Positions 1 to 24,317 of a stretch of 64,000 bases of DNA are shown in pieces; the first letter of the stretch is position 1; each line of letters starts with the position of its first letter. A program made the position numbers and the translations under genes. Origin of the DNA: Burhinus oedicnemus (Eukaryota; Chordata; Aves; Charadriiformes; Burhinidae); NCBI GenBank assembly GCA_008921705.1, contig VFFE01007568.1:650168-714167 (forward strand), in the 5' to 3' direction. The notes beneath the pieces are model-generated. The model searched no databases, was not told where the DNA came from, and saw only the letters and a program-made list of their open reading frames with translations.

Positions 1-1605
1 TTTAAGCATTCACACAAAGAAAGGGAAGTACATTTAAACTTAGTAATTTACCTTTAAACTTATTATTATGTATACCTTTATGGAACGTTAAACTTATTAT
101 TAATACTATTATAGGATGAAGGAGAAAAGAGATGTGCGGACTCTTAAAAAGCAGAATGGGAAAAACAAGACCGTGAAGGGCTAAGGTGCATCCACCACTG
201 CCATACCTCTTTCAGCACGGTATTCTCCTTGCGACCTCAGAGCATTGCCAAGATGTGAACTGCAGCCTCTGTCTTAACTTGCAGTAGTGCTAAGACTGGA
301 AGATAACTTCTGTACAATGCCAGATTTTGTTCACTGTCCTTAAAAGTTATCACCTGAGGAAATATCAACTGCTCACTTGAAATAAGACCCCCCCCACCCC
401 AAGTTTACCTTTAATACTTGATACACTGATTTCCTAGGCAAATTATTTATATGTTGGTTTTGTGGGAGAATGCATCCCCACACAAATGTTAGCCATGGGA
501 AGAAATGGAAGGTTACAAAATATTTTCAAATCTCTGTAGATGGATTTTGGTATGATCTTGCAATTTTTAATTACTTATTGGTAGCACAAACAATACACAA
601 ATTGTTTCAGACTTATCTATGGTACAAAAAAGTTATATTACATAAAACATAGCCATAAAATCTAACAACCACCTTTTCCGTAGTCACTGTTACTGATCCG
701 TTCAAAACAGTTTCTCTAACGATTCCATTTGCAGAAGCAACTGAGATATTTTCATCCATATAGAAAAGGACAAATAAAAAAAGTTTATGTTTTAAAAAAG
801 TCCAATCCAAAATAGATCAGCAGTGCTGAACAACTTCATTTACGTGACACAACATGTAACGAGGAGTACAGGCATACACTCGTGGTACTGCATTTTCCAG
901 GAGGTACAATACTGTATTTGCTCAATCAAGTTGTGTGCACAAGAAAACCCAACAAAACCAGACACCACCTCCAGTGCAAACAAAAGACATTTTATATAAC
1001 TCAATTGCTTAAATAACTGCTTTCTGTAGGACTGAATAGCAAGTGAATGAGTGATTCCACAAATACGAATTCAGCACTAACACTTGAAGCCACCAAACAC
1101 AAAGATGCACACCAAGGGGTTGAGTTTAAACTGTCCCCAAACTCCTAGCGTGCTTGTGAACTGACCTGCAAGGTGCCCTTAATGCATGAGGCTGCACGAG
1201 ACTCCAGTCGGTTGTATGGTAAGCATACCCCCAATCCCCAGATTTCCTGTAAAGTCACTGTGTAAATTAAACTGATGTTCTTTTATGGCCAGCACAGCCT
1301 GGAAATGCACACTGCGCCCCAAACACTGTATTTGTCTGATGTACAGCTCTTGCTGTCCAGCAAACCAGTCAGCCAAGTTCACCCACCACCCCAAAAACTT
1401 CCTCAAGTTTAATGAGTGCCTAAGTTCAAACCAGAAATGAACCTACAAGCCAATTTACCATGTAGCTCTGTAAGTCTCAGCAGAAGCAAAAAACAAACGA
1501 ACCTGAAGCACATACGCTACTGAGACCCAGCTTCTCCTGAAAATCGCTCTGAATTACTGCATTGCTAAGATACCAAAGTGATTTTTAGTTTTCTTTATTT
1601 TGCAG
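1..1605. other. Presumed GLIPR1 intron, no exon seen
   Basis: I looked on the + strand for the expected first coding exon (signal peptide, then a HN-x-FRS motif ending at a phase-0 donor) and did not find it. Both strands lack convincing coding frames. The stretch is most simply the intron upstream of the exon at 1606. Confidence 0.5.
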
Positions 1606-8173
<6,568 letters not shown>

Positions 8174-9049
8174 CACACATGCAGAAGACCACGAGAGCAC
8201 TTAGGTCAACTCCTCCCTTCCCTGCACGTAAGTTACTGGCAGCACAAAGATCGGCAGAGACATTGCTTGCATCCACAGGTGATTTAGAAGTACAGAAATA
8301 CCATCTTTGTTGCAGGCAGCAGCTAGGAGAGCTGATAAGCAGCTTTCTCATTACTCAGAACCAGTCAATGGTTTTAAATTACCCAAGTATTTTTTCAAAG
8401 TGGAGTGAGCAGGATCCGATGGGTAAGGAAGCACACTGCCCAGGCAGCGCGCTGAGGCACAGGCAGCTGCCCGCCACACTTGCTTTGGAAGGGCTGGAGG
8501 GTGCCCAGCCCAGGAACCTGGCCCCGGCCCCAGTCCCAGCCGAGGCCCCAGGCAGAGCACACACTTCTCTCTTTCCTATTGCGCTCTTTCCTTGGACACT
8601 TTTCCAGCAAGATGCAGAGTAGCCTGGAAAGGTTTTTCATTTAAACGTTTTTCTAATAATTTTTGGACCCCTGGGAGCTCTGGCATTTGCATCCTGTGGC
8701 AGGCAGTGTGTTTCCCAGTCTCGCAAAGCACAGGAGCCACTGGGACTTCTCTTTGCTTAGAATTTGGTTTTAAACATGTGTCATCTGTGCCAAAACATAG
8801 TTTCACCTGTGTTTACATATGATTATGTACCACTGCAATCTTTCCTGGTTTTTTTTTCTGAGCATAGTTTTTGACTGCTGTTTCAAACAATAAACCATTA
8901 TTTCTTGCTTCCCATGTATAGCAATCATGTATTTGCAGCATGATCTTAAAGCTTAACTACTGATGCACAAAAACCCTCCAAATTCAGCTCCAACCTGCAC
9001 AATGCTGAGAAACACAATACTGGAAAGACGGCATAAACCTCCAAATAAA
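8174..9049 (+). other. GLIPR1: GLIPR1 3' UTR region with candidate poly(A) signals
   Basis: AATAAA occurs at 8889-8894, about 715 bp after the stop, with T-rich sequence around it. A second AATAAA lies at 9044-9049. Either could end the mRNA; the sequence alone does not decide. Confidence 0.5.
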
Positions 9050-12000
9050 ATCATGCTGTGCCTGTAGTTATGCCTTTGGTTCAACAGCTGCCAAGGGATG
9101 AGTCTCCTGCAACCCACACATCTGGAGCAGACAGAAAGCAGCGGGGACGGCTGCTGTGTTCAGCTGGGCATGTCCTCTACTGACTGCAGTCGCTCAGCTC
9201 GAGTGGATGCTGGAAGGAGGAGAGCTGCACAAGCTCACAGCTGGACCGTAGCCACCCGTATCTATTTGGAGGTGGGTTTAGATGCCTCTGCACCATGTTC
9301 CTCTGCAGGGCACAGACACACACTGCTGTAAAGGAGGCTGGGAAGTTCCCCTCACTGCGGCCGAGTGGTTTCTGGGGTACAGCCCCCGCAGTACCTGTTG
9401 GTGTTTCTGCATACCCACTCCCGACCCCACTGCTGGGGTGGATCTTCACTGAAAACGCTGGAACTGGGACCCAAAATTTTGCACGTTATTCTTCCAGGTA
9501 GTTAACTGCTTGCACTTGAATCATCTCATCGTCACAGCATTTCCTGAATAAATCATTTTTCAAAATGCAAATATGGCTGGGGACAAAATTCTGAACTTTG
9601 CCCATGATCTATCTTTGCCCTTGATGTATCTTTACATTTAGTTTGTTGGCTGCCAGGGCCTCCGTAGCCAAGACATCACACGTGCAGACAGGAGATGAGC
9701 AGTTTCTTTTCCACGCTCCAGTGACCAGGGTCCCAGTACCCATGCTGACCTACTTGTGAGAGAGCCAAACTCAGTTCTGTCTTCCAAACTGGGCAGATTA
9801 GGGTGTTTTAAATAAAAAAATCCCCATTGCAAAAGCAAGGCCATAGGTCTATCTGTTAAACAGAGCAGCTATTTTCCTCCCCACTTGTCTTTTTGCCACT
9901 CTTTTGTGCAAGACCCAAGCCTCAAGCTCCATGTACTGCAAAGTCCCATCTGAAAACGGGATGGTAAGCAGCACATGGGCAGCAGGACTTACCCTGTGTA
10001 CGCTCTCTTGCATGGGGCTCCCACCCCAGCACCGAGCCTGGCACGGTGTCTGCCCCACTGAAGTCATGTGCAGTTAGATCCTACTGCTGTAAAGAGAAAT
10101 GCGGGAGAGGGAAGAGCATACACTGCTGTGTCCAGGGAGCAAAAATGAGCTCAGCAAGAATTCTCCCCTGCTTAGTTTAATCTATGCTTGATCTCCAGGA
10201 GAGTAAACAGAACGAACACAGAGCCCTTAAAGTTCAAAACATTCACAGCACTGTCATTTAACTATATAGTTCAGCAGCTCTAAGAAAACACCATAGAAAA
10301 AGCTTCATTAAAAAAACCTGTAAATCACTGGGGCTTGGGGGAAAAAAACCCCCAAACTTTACAACATGGTATCTTTAAAACGAAAAAGCCTGAAAGTCAG
10401 GAAGTCAAAGCTAAACGGGTACTGTATCTCATTTTAAGACCATCCAAAAATCCAGATACTTAAGTCTGATGATCAAACCACTTTGAGTTGTCCACATTTA
10501 TCTTGCAGCATATGCCCATGAATTCCGTATGATAAATGCAAAACACTGATATATAAATACAGCCTTCAGGTACTTTTTTGCAAGGCTGCAAACTCTAAAA
10601 TCAGTTTAAGGAGATAATTTGCAATAGTTCCAGCTGTTCTGAAAATATCAAAAACACTTTTTCACCCTTCCAGATCCACTGTTTTGTATTCTTCACTTTT
10701 TATACAAGTGTTAGAACTGTATAGCCATATTCTCTGAGAAAACAGGTGCAGAAAGTACCAACAGTGAGCCCACGCAGCCAGTTACCATTCAGATATGGAC
10801 TCTAAGCAGACAAACCCTTTGGTTTAACATGCCTACAGGAATATGAGTAGGCTTGCTTGATTTTCCAGTTTAAGTAAATAAATGTTCAACCAACAACCCT
10901 TGAGACCTGTCAACCGTAACAACTGAAGAAGGTTAAACACAATGCAAAGCCTTTTCATCCCATAACAACAGAAGGACAAGACTCCCTGAAGTCTATTAAG
11001 AGTTTTACTGTGGACAGGGATTTGATGCAGAAGCTACATAGATGCCTCAGCTGTGGGTCCTAAATTAAAAAAGCACACTTCCATGGAGGCCAGGCTGCCA
11101 CCAAGCTGAGCTGTTTTCCTGCACTGCAACTTGGGCAACCATGCAGTTAGCTGATGCTGCTGGACAACAATCACTTTTTCGTAGGGTGCTTTCAGCTAGA
11201 TCAGGTTCCTGAAATGAAATGCCAGCCTGCAAGACCAGTGTAGGGAAACTAGCCCCACACTTGTTTTTAATTTTAACTTTTTAAACAACAAACAGGGGAA
11301 CATCTATGTCAGTCGTCTGTAGTGAAAGGTGCCTTGTACTGTCCAGATTAGAACCAAGGACTCTCTCTCTCCCCTAATACACTCATGCTCCTTCCCTGGC
11401 TACAGTCAGATTCCTCCTTACTGGCTTGTAGCTCTGCAGAATCTTCTGGTGAAGCGCTCATTTGTGGGATCACACTGTGAGAACAGGCATTTAAACTCCA
11501 GTACTGCAGTGCCTCCTGTTGAAATTAGCCCTTTCACTATATGAGAGGTCTGAACTACCTGACTGGTACTGAATGTAGGTCACCCCTGTACACTGTCAAC
11601 TGCTAAACACCAGTTGGTGTTTCTGGAAAGCTTTTCGTCACTAAACCCACCAGCTCACTGCAGTTTCTGGGATGGACGTTTGTGACTTATTGATCATATT
11701 CTCAGTGAAGCATCTGCTGAAGTAGTATTTTCCTGATTGATTTTGCAGATAATTAAACTGCCATTTACAAAAAATGCAGTCCCTAAAAGGACTGAGAGTA
11801 TTTTTTCCTTAACAATTAAGTGCTAAGAAATGATCGCATAACTGAAAGGCACACTAAGGCTAATGTCGTCCCCTAGCCTAAAGGGCAAGCATCTCAGCTA
11901 CTTCCCAAAGCACGTGTACTGGCTATTTAACCATATATATTCTAAATTCTTATTTATATATGCAAAAAAGGAAATGGCTGTGGTTTTGCTTACTAGTTTC

Positions 12001-12185
12001 ATATAAAAGTTCACTAAGCTAAAAGCAGCAAGTTGCAGTGTTCTAGCATAATCATTTCCACTGCATTTGCAAAAGGCCTCCAACACAATCATGAAATTGG
12101 TGTGGCTCTATCACCTCCTAATTACTACATTTACTTCTTCAATCTCAGATGTATGAAATAAGCAACATCTGCTCTTCCAGTGAAC
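9050..12185. other. Space between the convergent GLIPR1 and KRR1 3' ends
   Basis: I saw no gene here. An additional + strand AATAAA lies near 9547. The AT-rich part from about 10,200 to 12,100 could include a long KRR1 3' UTR isoform. Confidence 0.45.
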
Positions 12186-13069
12186 TTTATTTCATCACAA
12201 TTTGCACTTTCAGGAAACTAAAAACCTCTAAACTTCCTTTAAAAAAGGAGAAGGGCATCAAAAAAAAAAAGAAAGCAAAAAAGAACACAATTTCTTAAAC
12301 TTTCTTGCAAGAAATAAATTAAGAATATATTTAAAGAAAGGTAACAAGACCTTATGCTTTTCCTGCAGCACGTTCCATGCAAAAAGACAGTTGCTTTGTA
12401 CCACATTCTGTCTAAATGCCTCCAGGATAATGCTAATAGATGATGTTTTATTAATGGCATTCAATTAAGATGATGGTTTGTCTAATTCTCACACGAAGCC
12501 GTGAGCTTGTTTCCTGCAAAACAACATGTAGGTTGTGCAGTAGCTGACTAATTCAAGGATTTAAGAACAATGTATTAAAATAGTTTATTAACACTAAGAC
12601 AAGACTCAAAAATAATCAGCTTTTACAGAAACAAAAGCATAATACAGTAATAAATCTTGCCCGTTTTGCAACAGTCATCACCATAACTGTGGCTGCATAT
12701 AGTCTGGTAGTCTTTCACACATGAACTACCTTCAACTCTCACCAAGTTCTCTGACCCTAATGTTTAGCATCCTGCATCAAACTCCTAAACGTTTCTATTA
12801 CGAAACCTTCCCTTTAGGCAGATGGATACTATCCAAATACACTCTCTTACTTTCTCAAACAACACAGCAGTGCAGATTTTCTTCATCAACCTCGGCAATT
12901 TTGCACAGCTGCTTCAGGTCCACTAATTAAAGTGTACTTATGAAAAGAGAATGATCTTTCTACCTAGTTTTTTCTTGTCCAGATTATACTGACAGCAAGA
13001 AGTCTCAAATCTTCCAAGGGTGAAAATGTACATCAACACGGGAGAAAAGTGAACATCTCAGGTGGTGAA
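12186..13069 (-). other. KRR1: KRR1 3' UTR region with candidate poly(A) signals
   Basis: Reading from the KRR1 stop along the minus strand, AATAAA (tttatt on the + strand) occurs at 12584-12589, 12447-12452 and 12186-12191. The first is about 480 bp beyond the stop codon. Confidence 0.5.
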
Positions 13070-18495
<5,426 letters not shown>

Positions 18496-18986
18496 GTCTG
18501 CCCGCGCGCCGCCACCGCTCACCCGGCGCCGGAAGCGCCGCGCGCCGGAAGGGGGCGGGAGCGCAGTGCATGCCGGGAGCGGTAGTCCCGGCGGGGTGAG
18601 GCCCTGGGGGGTGGGGGGAGAGGCTGCGCCGGGCTGTGGAGGGTTTGAGAGTGGCTTCACCGCGCGTGTTCAGAGCAATACGCGTTTTCTTATGGGGTTG
18701 TCGTTCCCTGGGAGCACAGAGGTGAAACTAAAGCCAGTGCGAGCGGATAGGGATGCCTGCTGTGCCTCCCAGCGAGGGGCAGTGCCGACCGCTGCTGTGT
18801 GGGTCTCGGGCGGGGGGTGTTGCAGGCCGCGCCGGAGCGAAACGCCTCCTGACTGCTGCTTGTGGTGGTGCTGTTTCCCCCACACCCCCCCACACTCCCC
18901 TTCGGTCTCTTGATACTTGGCGCGATTTCCTCCCCACCTGGGCCACAGAATAATACAATGACCAGAGCGATACATAAGGGTCTAAA

Positions 18987-19500
18987 ATGAAAGAAAGAAA
19001 GGGTGTAGAGCAACGGGCTTGAATGCTACGGCAACCCCTTACTGTACCTGGTGCCCATAGATCCTAGTGTTTGAAGGTGAGCAGTAATGGACTAGAACAC
19101 TATGGCAACCCGCTAGTGTACCTGGTGCCCATGGCTCCTACCATTTGAAGATAGTAACTATAATCAATCACTCCTGACAACATATGGATCGTGGCCACAG
19201 AGGGGGGGGATACCAGGACCGCAAGTGCTAGCAAGTCCTGGGCTTGCGTAACCAATGGAAAGTACCGGAATACTCCATTGTCCGAGCTGGGCCGGAATGG
19301 AGAAGTACCTTATAAAAGTCAATTATCTCAGATCCTGTAAGCAGCAATTCTAGTAAAGACCCTTTGAGCTCTTCTGGATCGCAGCGGGCTGTGGCCAGTA
19401 CCTCCCCTGAGTTGGGACACTGCTCGGGCAAACACCTCGAGGACTAGAAGGCCAGGGTGAGGCGACCCTTCTCAAGCCTCAATTATCGCCTGTTGAGAAA
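18987..19500 (+). mobile_element. Endogenous retrovirus LTR upstream of KRR1
   Basis: The element has a U3-like region with two copies of a 74-bp repeat (each with CAACCC and TACCTGGTGCCCAT), a TATAAAA box at about 19311-19317, an AGTAAAGAC poly(A)-like site shortly downstream, and a GC-richer U5-like segment. The order TATA, poly(A)-like site, U5 gives + orientation, away from KRR1. No internal retroviral sequence is visible next to it, so it is probably a solo LTR. Both ends are approximate. Confidence 0.5.
19016..19162 (+). repeat. Two-copy tandem repeat, 74-bp period, in LTR U3
   Basis: GGCAACC recurs at 19030 and 19104. TACCTGGTGCCCAT and a following CCTA-x-x-TTTGAAG element recur at the same spacing, with moderate divergence. 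Confidence 0.75.
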
Positions 19501-21050
19501 TGCTATGTATTGTGAGTATTTACTCTAACTCAAGAAAAGGGAAATTTTACCTATAGGCTAGCCTCTCTTTCATCCACCTCTCCACTCATATGTTTATGAT
19601 AAACATACATTAGCTTTATGGATATGGATGTTTTTCCATTTGTCGGTGCATGCATAGGAGTTAGAAAGGGTATCTGCCGGCTCATTAAGGGTCATGCAAA
19701 TATTCAGAGATCTTTGATCTTAGTGGTTATAGACCTGTGCGTGTGTGTGTGTGTGCGCATTTATATGCTTTGCTTAGACGTATGTGCATCAGTTTGAGAT
19801 CTGTGCTTTTGCTCATGTGCATATGTATTGGTTTGGGATAACTTGTAGTAAGTTAGTGTGAATCTTGTCATCTTTGAATCTGTAATCAAGTCGCTGTTCA
19901 GTTATTTAGTTAAATCACTTTGTAAACTTTTAAATCAGTTAATGATTAAGTGCTGCTAAAATTCAACCTCTTGATCTACCTCAAATCACTAATAAATTTT
20001 GAATCGCTGCTGAATCATAACTGTGTCAAATACTCCCATCCATGACACTTGTGAACACAGAAAAGTCCCACAGCTCTCCATCAGGCTTACTTTATCTCAG
20101 GGTGCACCTGCACTGGGGCGACTGTGGCTCCTGTGAATGCAGCACAGTCTGTCTCAAGCCAACAAGGGTCTGGTGGGTGGTCACACCGCTGGAGACCTCC
20201 CCCACTTCCCCAGGGTGGCTCTGCAGCCCCTGCACTCTGTGCTTCTTATTACAGACACAAGCTCTAAGAAATTTAACACTGCGGCTGAGATAAGAGGTAC
20301 ATACAAAGCAACTTCTTTCCTTCCTCTTTCATGCAAAAGATCTTTTCTAGCCATGTTCTTCAGCTTTGAATTTTCTATCACTGTTACGCAACACAAAGGA
20401 AAAAAGAACCATCGTCATCAAAATGTAAACTGAAGTGCATTGATAAATACTTGGAGTATTTCAGTGCTCATAATTAAACAAAACGTGTTCCTGGTAAGAC
20501 CTGATTATTCAGCTGAATAACGTAATTTAAGGTTCTCTGGGGGGATGTTCTGCATCCTCCTCCCGCCTCCTTCCTGTACCTGTAATTGGGCTTTTTCTTC
20601 AGTAAAAAAGGAAGAATGTGCTTCCTTCACTCTCTTTTATGGGGACTGTTGAAAGCCAATGGAGAGAAGAACTGGAAGAGACCTTTAAGAGTGAGAATGC
20701 CTGCATCTCTGAGGGAGGACTGTTGTCCTCAGTGGGTGTTTATCAGACCTGTTCATAAAAGCCTGCATTGGGGGTGTTTAATTACCATCTTGATGAGAAA
20801 GATATTACTATCATGTTATCTACACATAAATAAAATATTAATTCAAAAATCAGTTTTGACCACCAAAACCTTTTCTTTGAACCTGACTGCTGTCTTTCCT
20901 AGCCTGCTCCATCTCCCAGCCCTCTGCCAGCCCCATCTCCCACAACGAACAGGACACCAGGATCCCTTCCGCCTGCAAGTTTGCCATCAAGTTGGTGTGT
21001 TTTTAGCCATTTATTTTAAATTCTTTCTGTCCCCATCCTTCAGACAGGGA
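19501..21050. other. Intergenic, AT-rich, no gene seen
   Basis: A short GT-rich run lies at about 19735-19757. Open frames here start at non-ATG codons and show no family signature. Confidence 0.6.
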
Positions 21051-22330
21051 GGCTGCCATGGGAGCGCTTGCGGGCCTGCGAAGGACAGAGCGTCCTTTTG
21101 TGGGGCTGCGAGGGGTTTGGCAGGGCGCACCGTTTCTCCCCAAAATGGCACATCGAGTATTCACCTTCTGCTCTGAGGATAAAATGGGAGAAAAAAAGAA
21201 GGCGGGAAGGGGAATCCGGCAGGCCCGGCAGCAGAGGGGTGCTGGTGGGTCCCTCCGGCCGTTTGGGGTGGTTGGTTATCCATCCCCGGTCCCGCTAGGT
21301 GGCGGTGGCCGCTGCGCGAAGTGGAGCATCCCAAGCGGAGCTGCCGTCCGCCCGGTGGCTTCTGCTTGAGGGAGGAGATGGGGGGAGATGGGGGCGACGG
21401 GGAGCGCGCTCCCCTCTGCCGGCGCAGCCCTGCCTTGCGGGGGGAGGCTGGGGTCCTGCTCCTGCCTCGCCTGGCACCGGGCTCCGGGTGCCGTGTGCCA
21501 TTGACGGGAAGGTGCGGTGCCCCCCGGGCGAGCACGGGGAGGGGGGCACGGTTGCTTTTCTCAGCTCATGGGCACAGCAGCCTCCTGGGGCTGCTTACTG
21601 GGCTGGTATCCCCCAGTGCTGCGCAGCCTGCCAGCAGGGGATGGGGGGTCCTGGCCGGGTGCGGGCACCCACCCGTCGGATGGGAAGGCAGGGCTGGGGG
21701 GGCCGGGGAGGCGTTTCTGCTCTGGGAGGTGGCGTGTGAAGTGCATGGTGCACGTATGGTGGAAGCGCTGCAAAGCAGATTTGGGAAGAGTTTTGAGGGA
21801 GGATAATCAGATAGGTTCAGCGCTTGTTTCTAGCCTGTGCGTAGGATACGACCCGCCAAAAAAATCACAGGAGTGGGCTGTGGAAGGGGCGCGCTGGCAG
21901 CGGTCAGGAGTGGGAATCAGCTTCCTGACCAGGATGAGAGGGGAGAGGTAGAGAGGCTGCAGGCTGCAGGCAAATTACAGGCTGAGGTGAGAGAGAACGG
22001 GGAGGCCAAGAGAGAGGCGAGGGGGTAGGCAGCACGGCCAAGGCGGTGGGAGAGGCAGAGGATCTTTGCAGCAGTGCATCCGCTAGCTAACGAGCAGTTT
22101 TGAAGGTCAGAGGAAAAGTCTCTGGTGAGATACACCTATTTTTTTCTCCAGCCTCTCGGGGGGTGCGCCTGCTCTGGGTATACATCTCGCACCTCTGCAG
22201 TGGCAGTGAGAGCCCGCTCCTGTGCCCGCTCCTCTCCTGCAGCCCAGCCCCTGCACCGACTGCTGCTGAGTGGGGGTCACCGAGCCCCCCAAGCCTCTGC
22301 ACTGGAGAAGGAGAGAGGTGCACGGTGTGA
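21050..22330. promoter_or_regulatory. GC-rich block, candidate second CpG island
   Basis: From about 21,050 the sequence becomes GC-rich with many CpG sites, densest at 21,290-21,560. Frames are open on both strands, which is a compositional effect. It could be an orphan promoter, for example of a non-coding RNA, or a GC-rich regulatory element. No protein family is recognised. Confidence 0.4.
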
Positions 22331-23400
22331 GGGGGCAAGGGACTGTGAGGTGTCCTTGCACCCAACTTCTTCAATTCAGAGGGTGGACAACCCTCTCTGG
22401 TGCAGCGCCACACTGAAGTGTGTCTTTGCCCAATTGAGACAGGTCTGCTAAAAATAATAGAAAACAGAGGTGGTCGTGCTAACTGAGTTGGAAACTGTGA
22501 TTCAGGAAGGTCCTTCACGTCCCCTCCTGTCTGATTCTTTGAAGGAGACAGTAATTTCTCATCTTTCCTCTTACCTCGGGATCTGTGGTCTGGTCGGATA
22601 TGGGGAAGCCACTTCCCTAATTCCTGGTAGGGACAGGATGCTCCCACAGACCCGCTCTGCTCCTCCGGGCAGCCTTCTCTGGCTCCAGACAACAGCATGT
22701 TTATATCATTTTTATTAGTCACCGCTCAAATGCAATAACCAGCCACCACTCATCTGGTGGGGTTAGGAGGGTGAGGACAGCTAGCTGGGGAGACAGTGGC
22801 TGCCGAGGGGACAGGGGACTGAAGGCTGGTGCCCAGGTGACCCCAGCTGGGCTGTGCCGTGGTGGGGATGCTGCATCCCCACAGGAGTGGGGTTCCCCAC
22901 ACGCTGGTTTGGCAGCTGAGCTCCCAGGCAGAAGGGGCAACGCGAGTGCCAGCATGGTGGCAGGGCACAGCTACCCCACGGCCGGAGGGGACACAAAGCC
23001 ACGGCGATTCCCTGCCCTCAACCACCCTGGCCTCTGGGGTCTGCGCAGCCTCCCAGTTCTGCCAGCACCAAGTGGCACCGTGTTTTCTGAAAGCAGCTTT
23101 CACTGGCAGCACGTACCGTGTTCATTGTTGTAGCAGCCCAGTATGGGACAGAGAGACCCGGCTGCGAAGGGCTGCTTTGAAGACCTTTTTTCTGAATAAT
23201 ACAGATCCCAGCCTAGCAAGACCCCTACGCCTGCTTGAACCCGTTGCTGGGCTTTGGGGGGACCTGGGTCAGCTCTGTGTGTGTCTATACGTGCAAGGTT
23301 TTTTTCCCTCTTAAAAACAAAGCAAAGGAATGAAACAGCACAGCCGCACAGCCTCTTTTGCATGCATTTCAGGCTATACGATAAAAAGGGCAGAGCACTG
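22331..23400. other. Intergenic, moderately GC-rich, no gene seen
   Basis: Overlapping open frames on both strands (for example around 22,750-23,130) have low-complexity composition and no recognisable domain. Confidence 0.55.
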
Positions 23401-23559
23401 CTGTTAGAATGAAGGTGCCTCTTTATTATGCAGCAAAGTAATTATTTCCCAGTCAGTAGATAGGACTCCAGCCACTTGGCACTTTCTTGCATGCCACTTT
23501 CCAATCCAGAAGAGCAACTTGGGATTTTGTGATAATTCAAGCAATCAGATGAGCTCATG

Positions 23560-24120
23560 CACATGGCATTCATTCACTAGAAACGCCACACGGATCCCAT
23601 TCAGCCTGAGCACTCGTAAATCCATGTGACACTTTTATCTATTTATAAACTTTTAACAGCAGGTTATGATTGTTATGCAAGCCATTTTCCAGGGATTAAT
23701 AAGCAGCTTGTGTTGATGGCAGTGAGAAGGGCCATTAACTGCTCTGGGACAGTCATTAATCTGTAGTAAGTGCTCAGCATCTGGATCATTTCTGTGTAAT
23801 TAAATAATCAATACTGCCTTTTGATTCAAATAACTGGAGAATTGTATTTCAAATTTATCTTGGCTTAGGGTGTTCTTAATTCTTGTAGTTTACAACAGGA
23901 CAGGAAAGAGGCACATGGGCAAGTGAGAGCTTCTGTTGGTGTGACTGGCTCTTAAATTATCAGCTATTTCATACAAAACCTCTGAAGTGGTCAAAATATA
24001 GTTCAAACTGGCCACCAAAACCTATTAATTGGACTGGATGGAGAAAAAATAGTAGCAAATGTGTTGTCCTTTTTCTGTTAATATAGAGATCTTTCATTTT
24101 TGGAACAAGATTATGTCTTT
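23560..24120. promoter_or_regulatory. Candidate conserved non-coding element
   Basis: This AT-rich, non-repetitive stretch has clustered homeodomain-type TAATTA/ATTAAT cores and no open frame. It looks like developmental enhancer sequence, but that is a guess from composition; alignment is needed. Confidence 0.25.
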
Positions 24121-24280
24121 GAGTGACCCGACACTGGGAGGTAGCGTGGCAGAATTAAAGTCATCAAACAGGAACTCCCCCTGCCCAGCCACCTCCAGAA
24201 ACATCCCTTTTGATTCATTCCCCATCTGGCTAACATGACCTCTGTGCCCTCAGGCGGATGGGGTTGTGGTCTTCATTTCT

Positions 24281-24317
24281 CTTTCCCCTCTCCCCCTCCC
24301 TCTCCCTTTCTCTCTCC
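24281..24317 (+). repeat. Polypyrimidine (CCCTCT)n tract
   Basis: A 37-base almost pure C/T run, imperfectly repeating CTCCC. Confidence 0.8.

Noticed and set aside
20586..21176. 196-codon + strand open frame
   Set aside because: It starts at a TTG rather than ATG, has no recognisable domain, and runs into the GC-rich block.
22087..22722. 211-codon minus-strand open frame
   Set aside because: It lies in and beside the GC-rich block, overlaps open frames on the other strand, and shows no domain or conserved motif.
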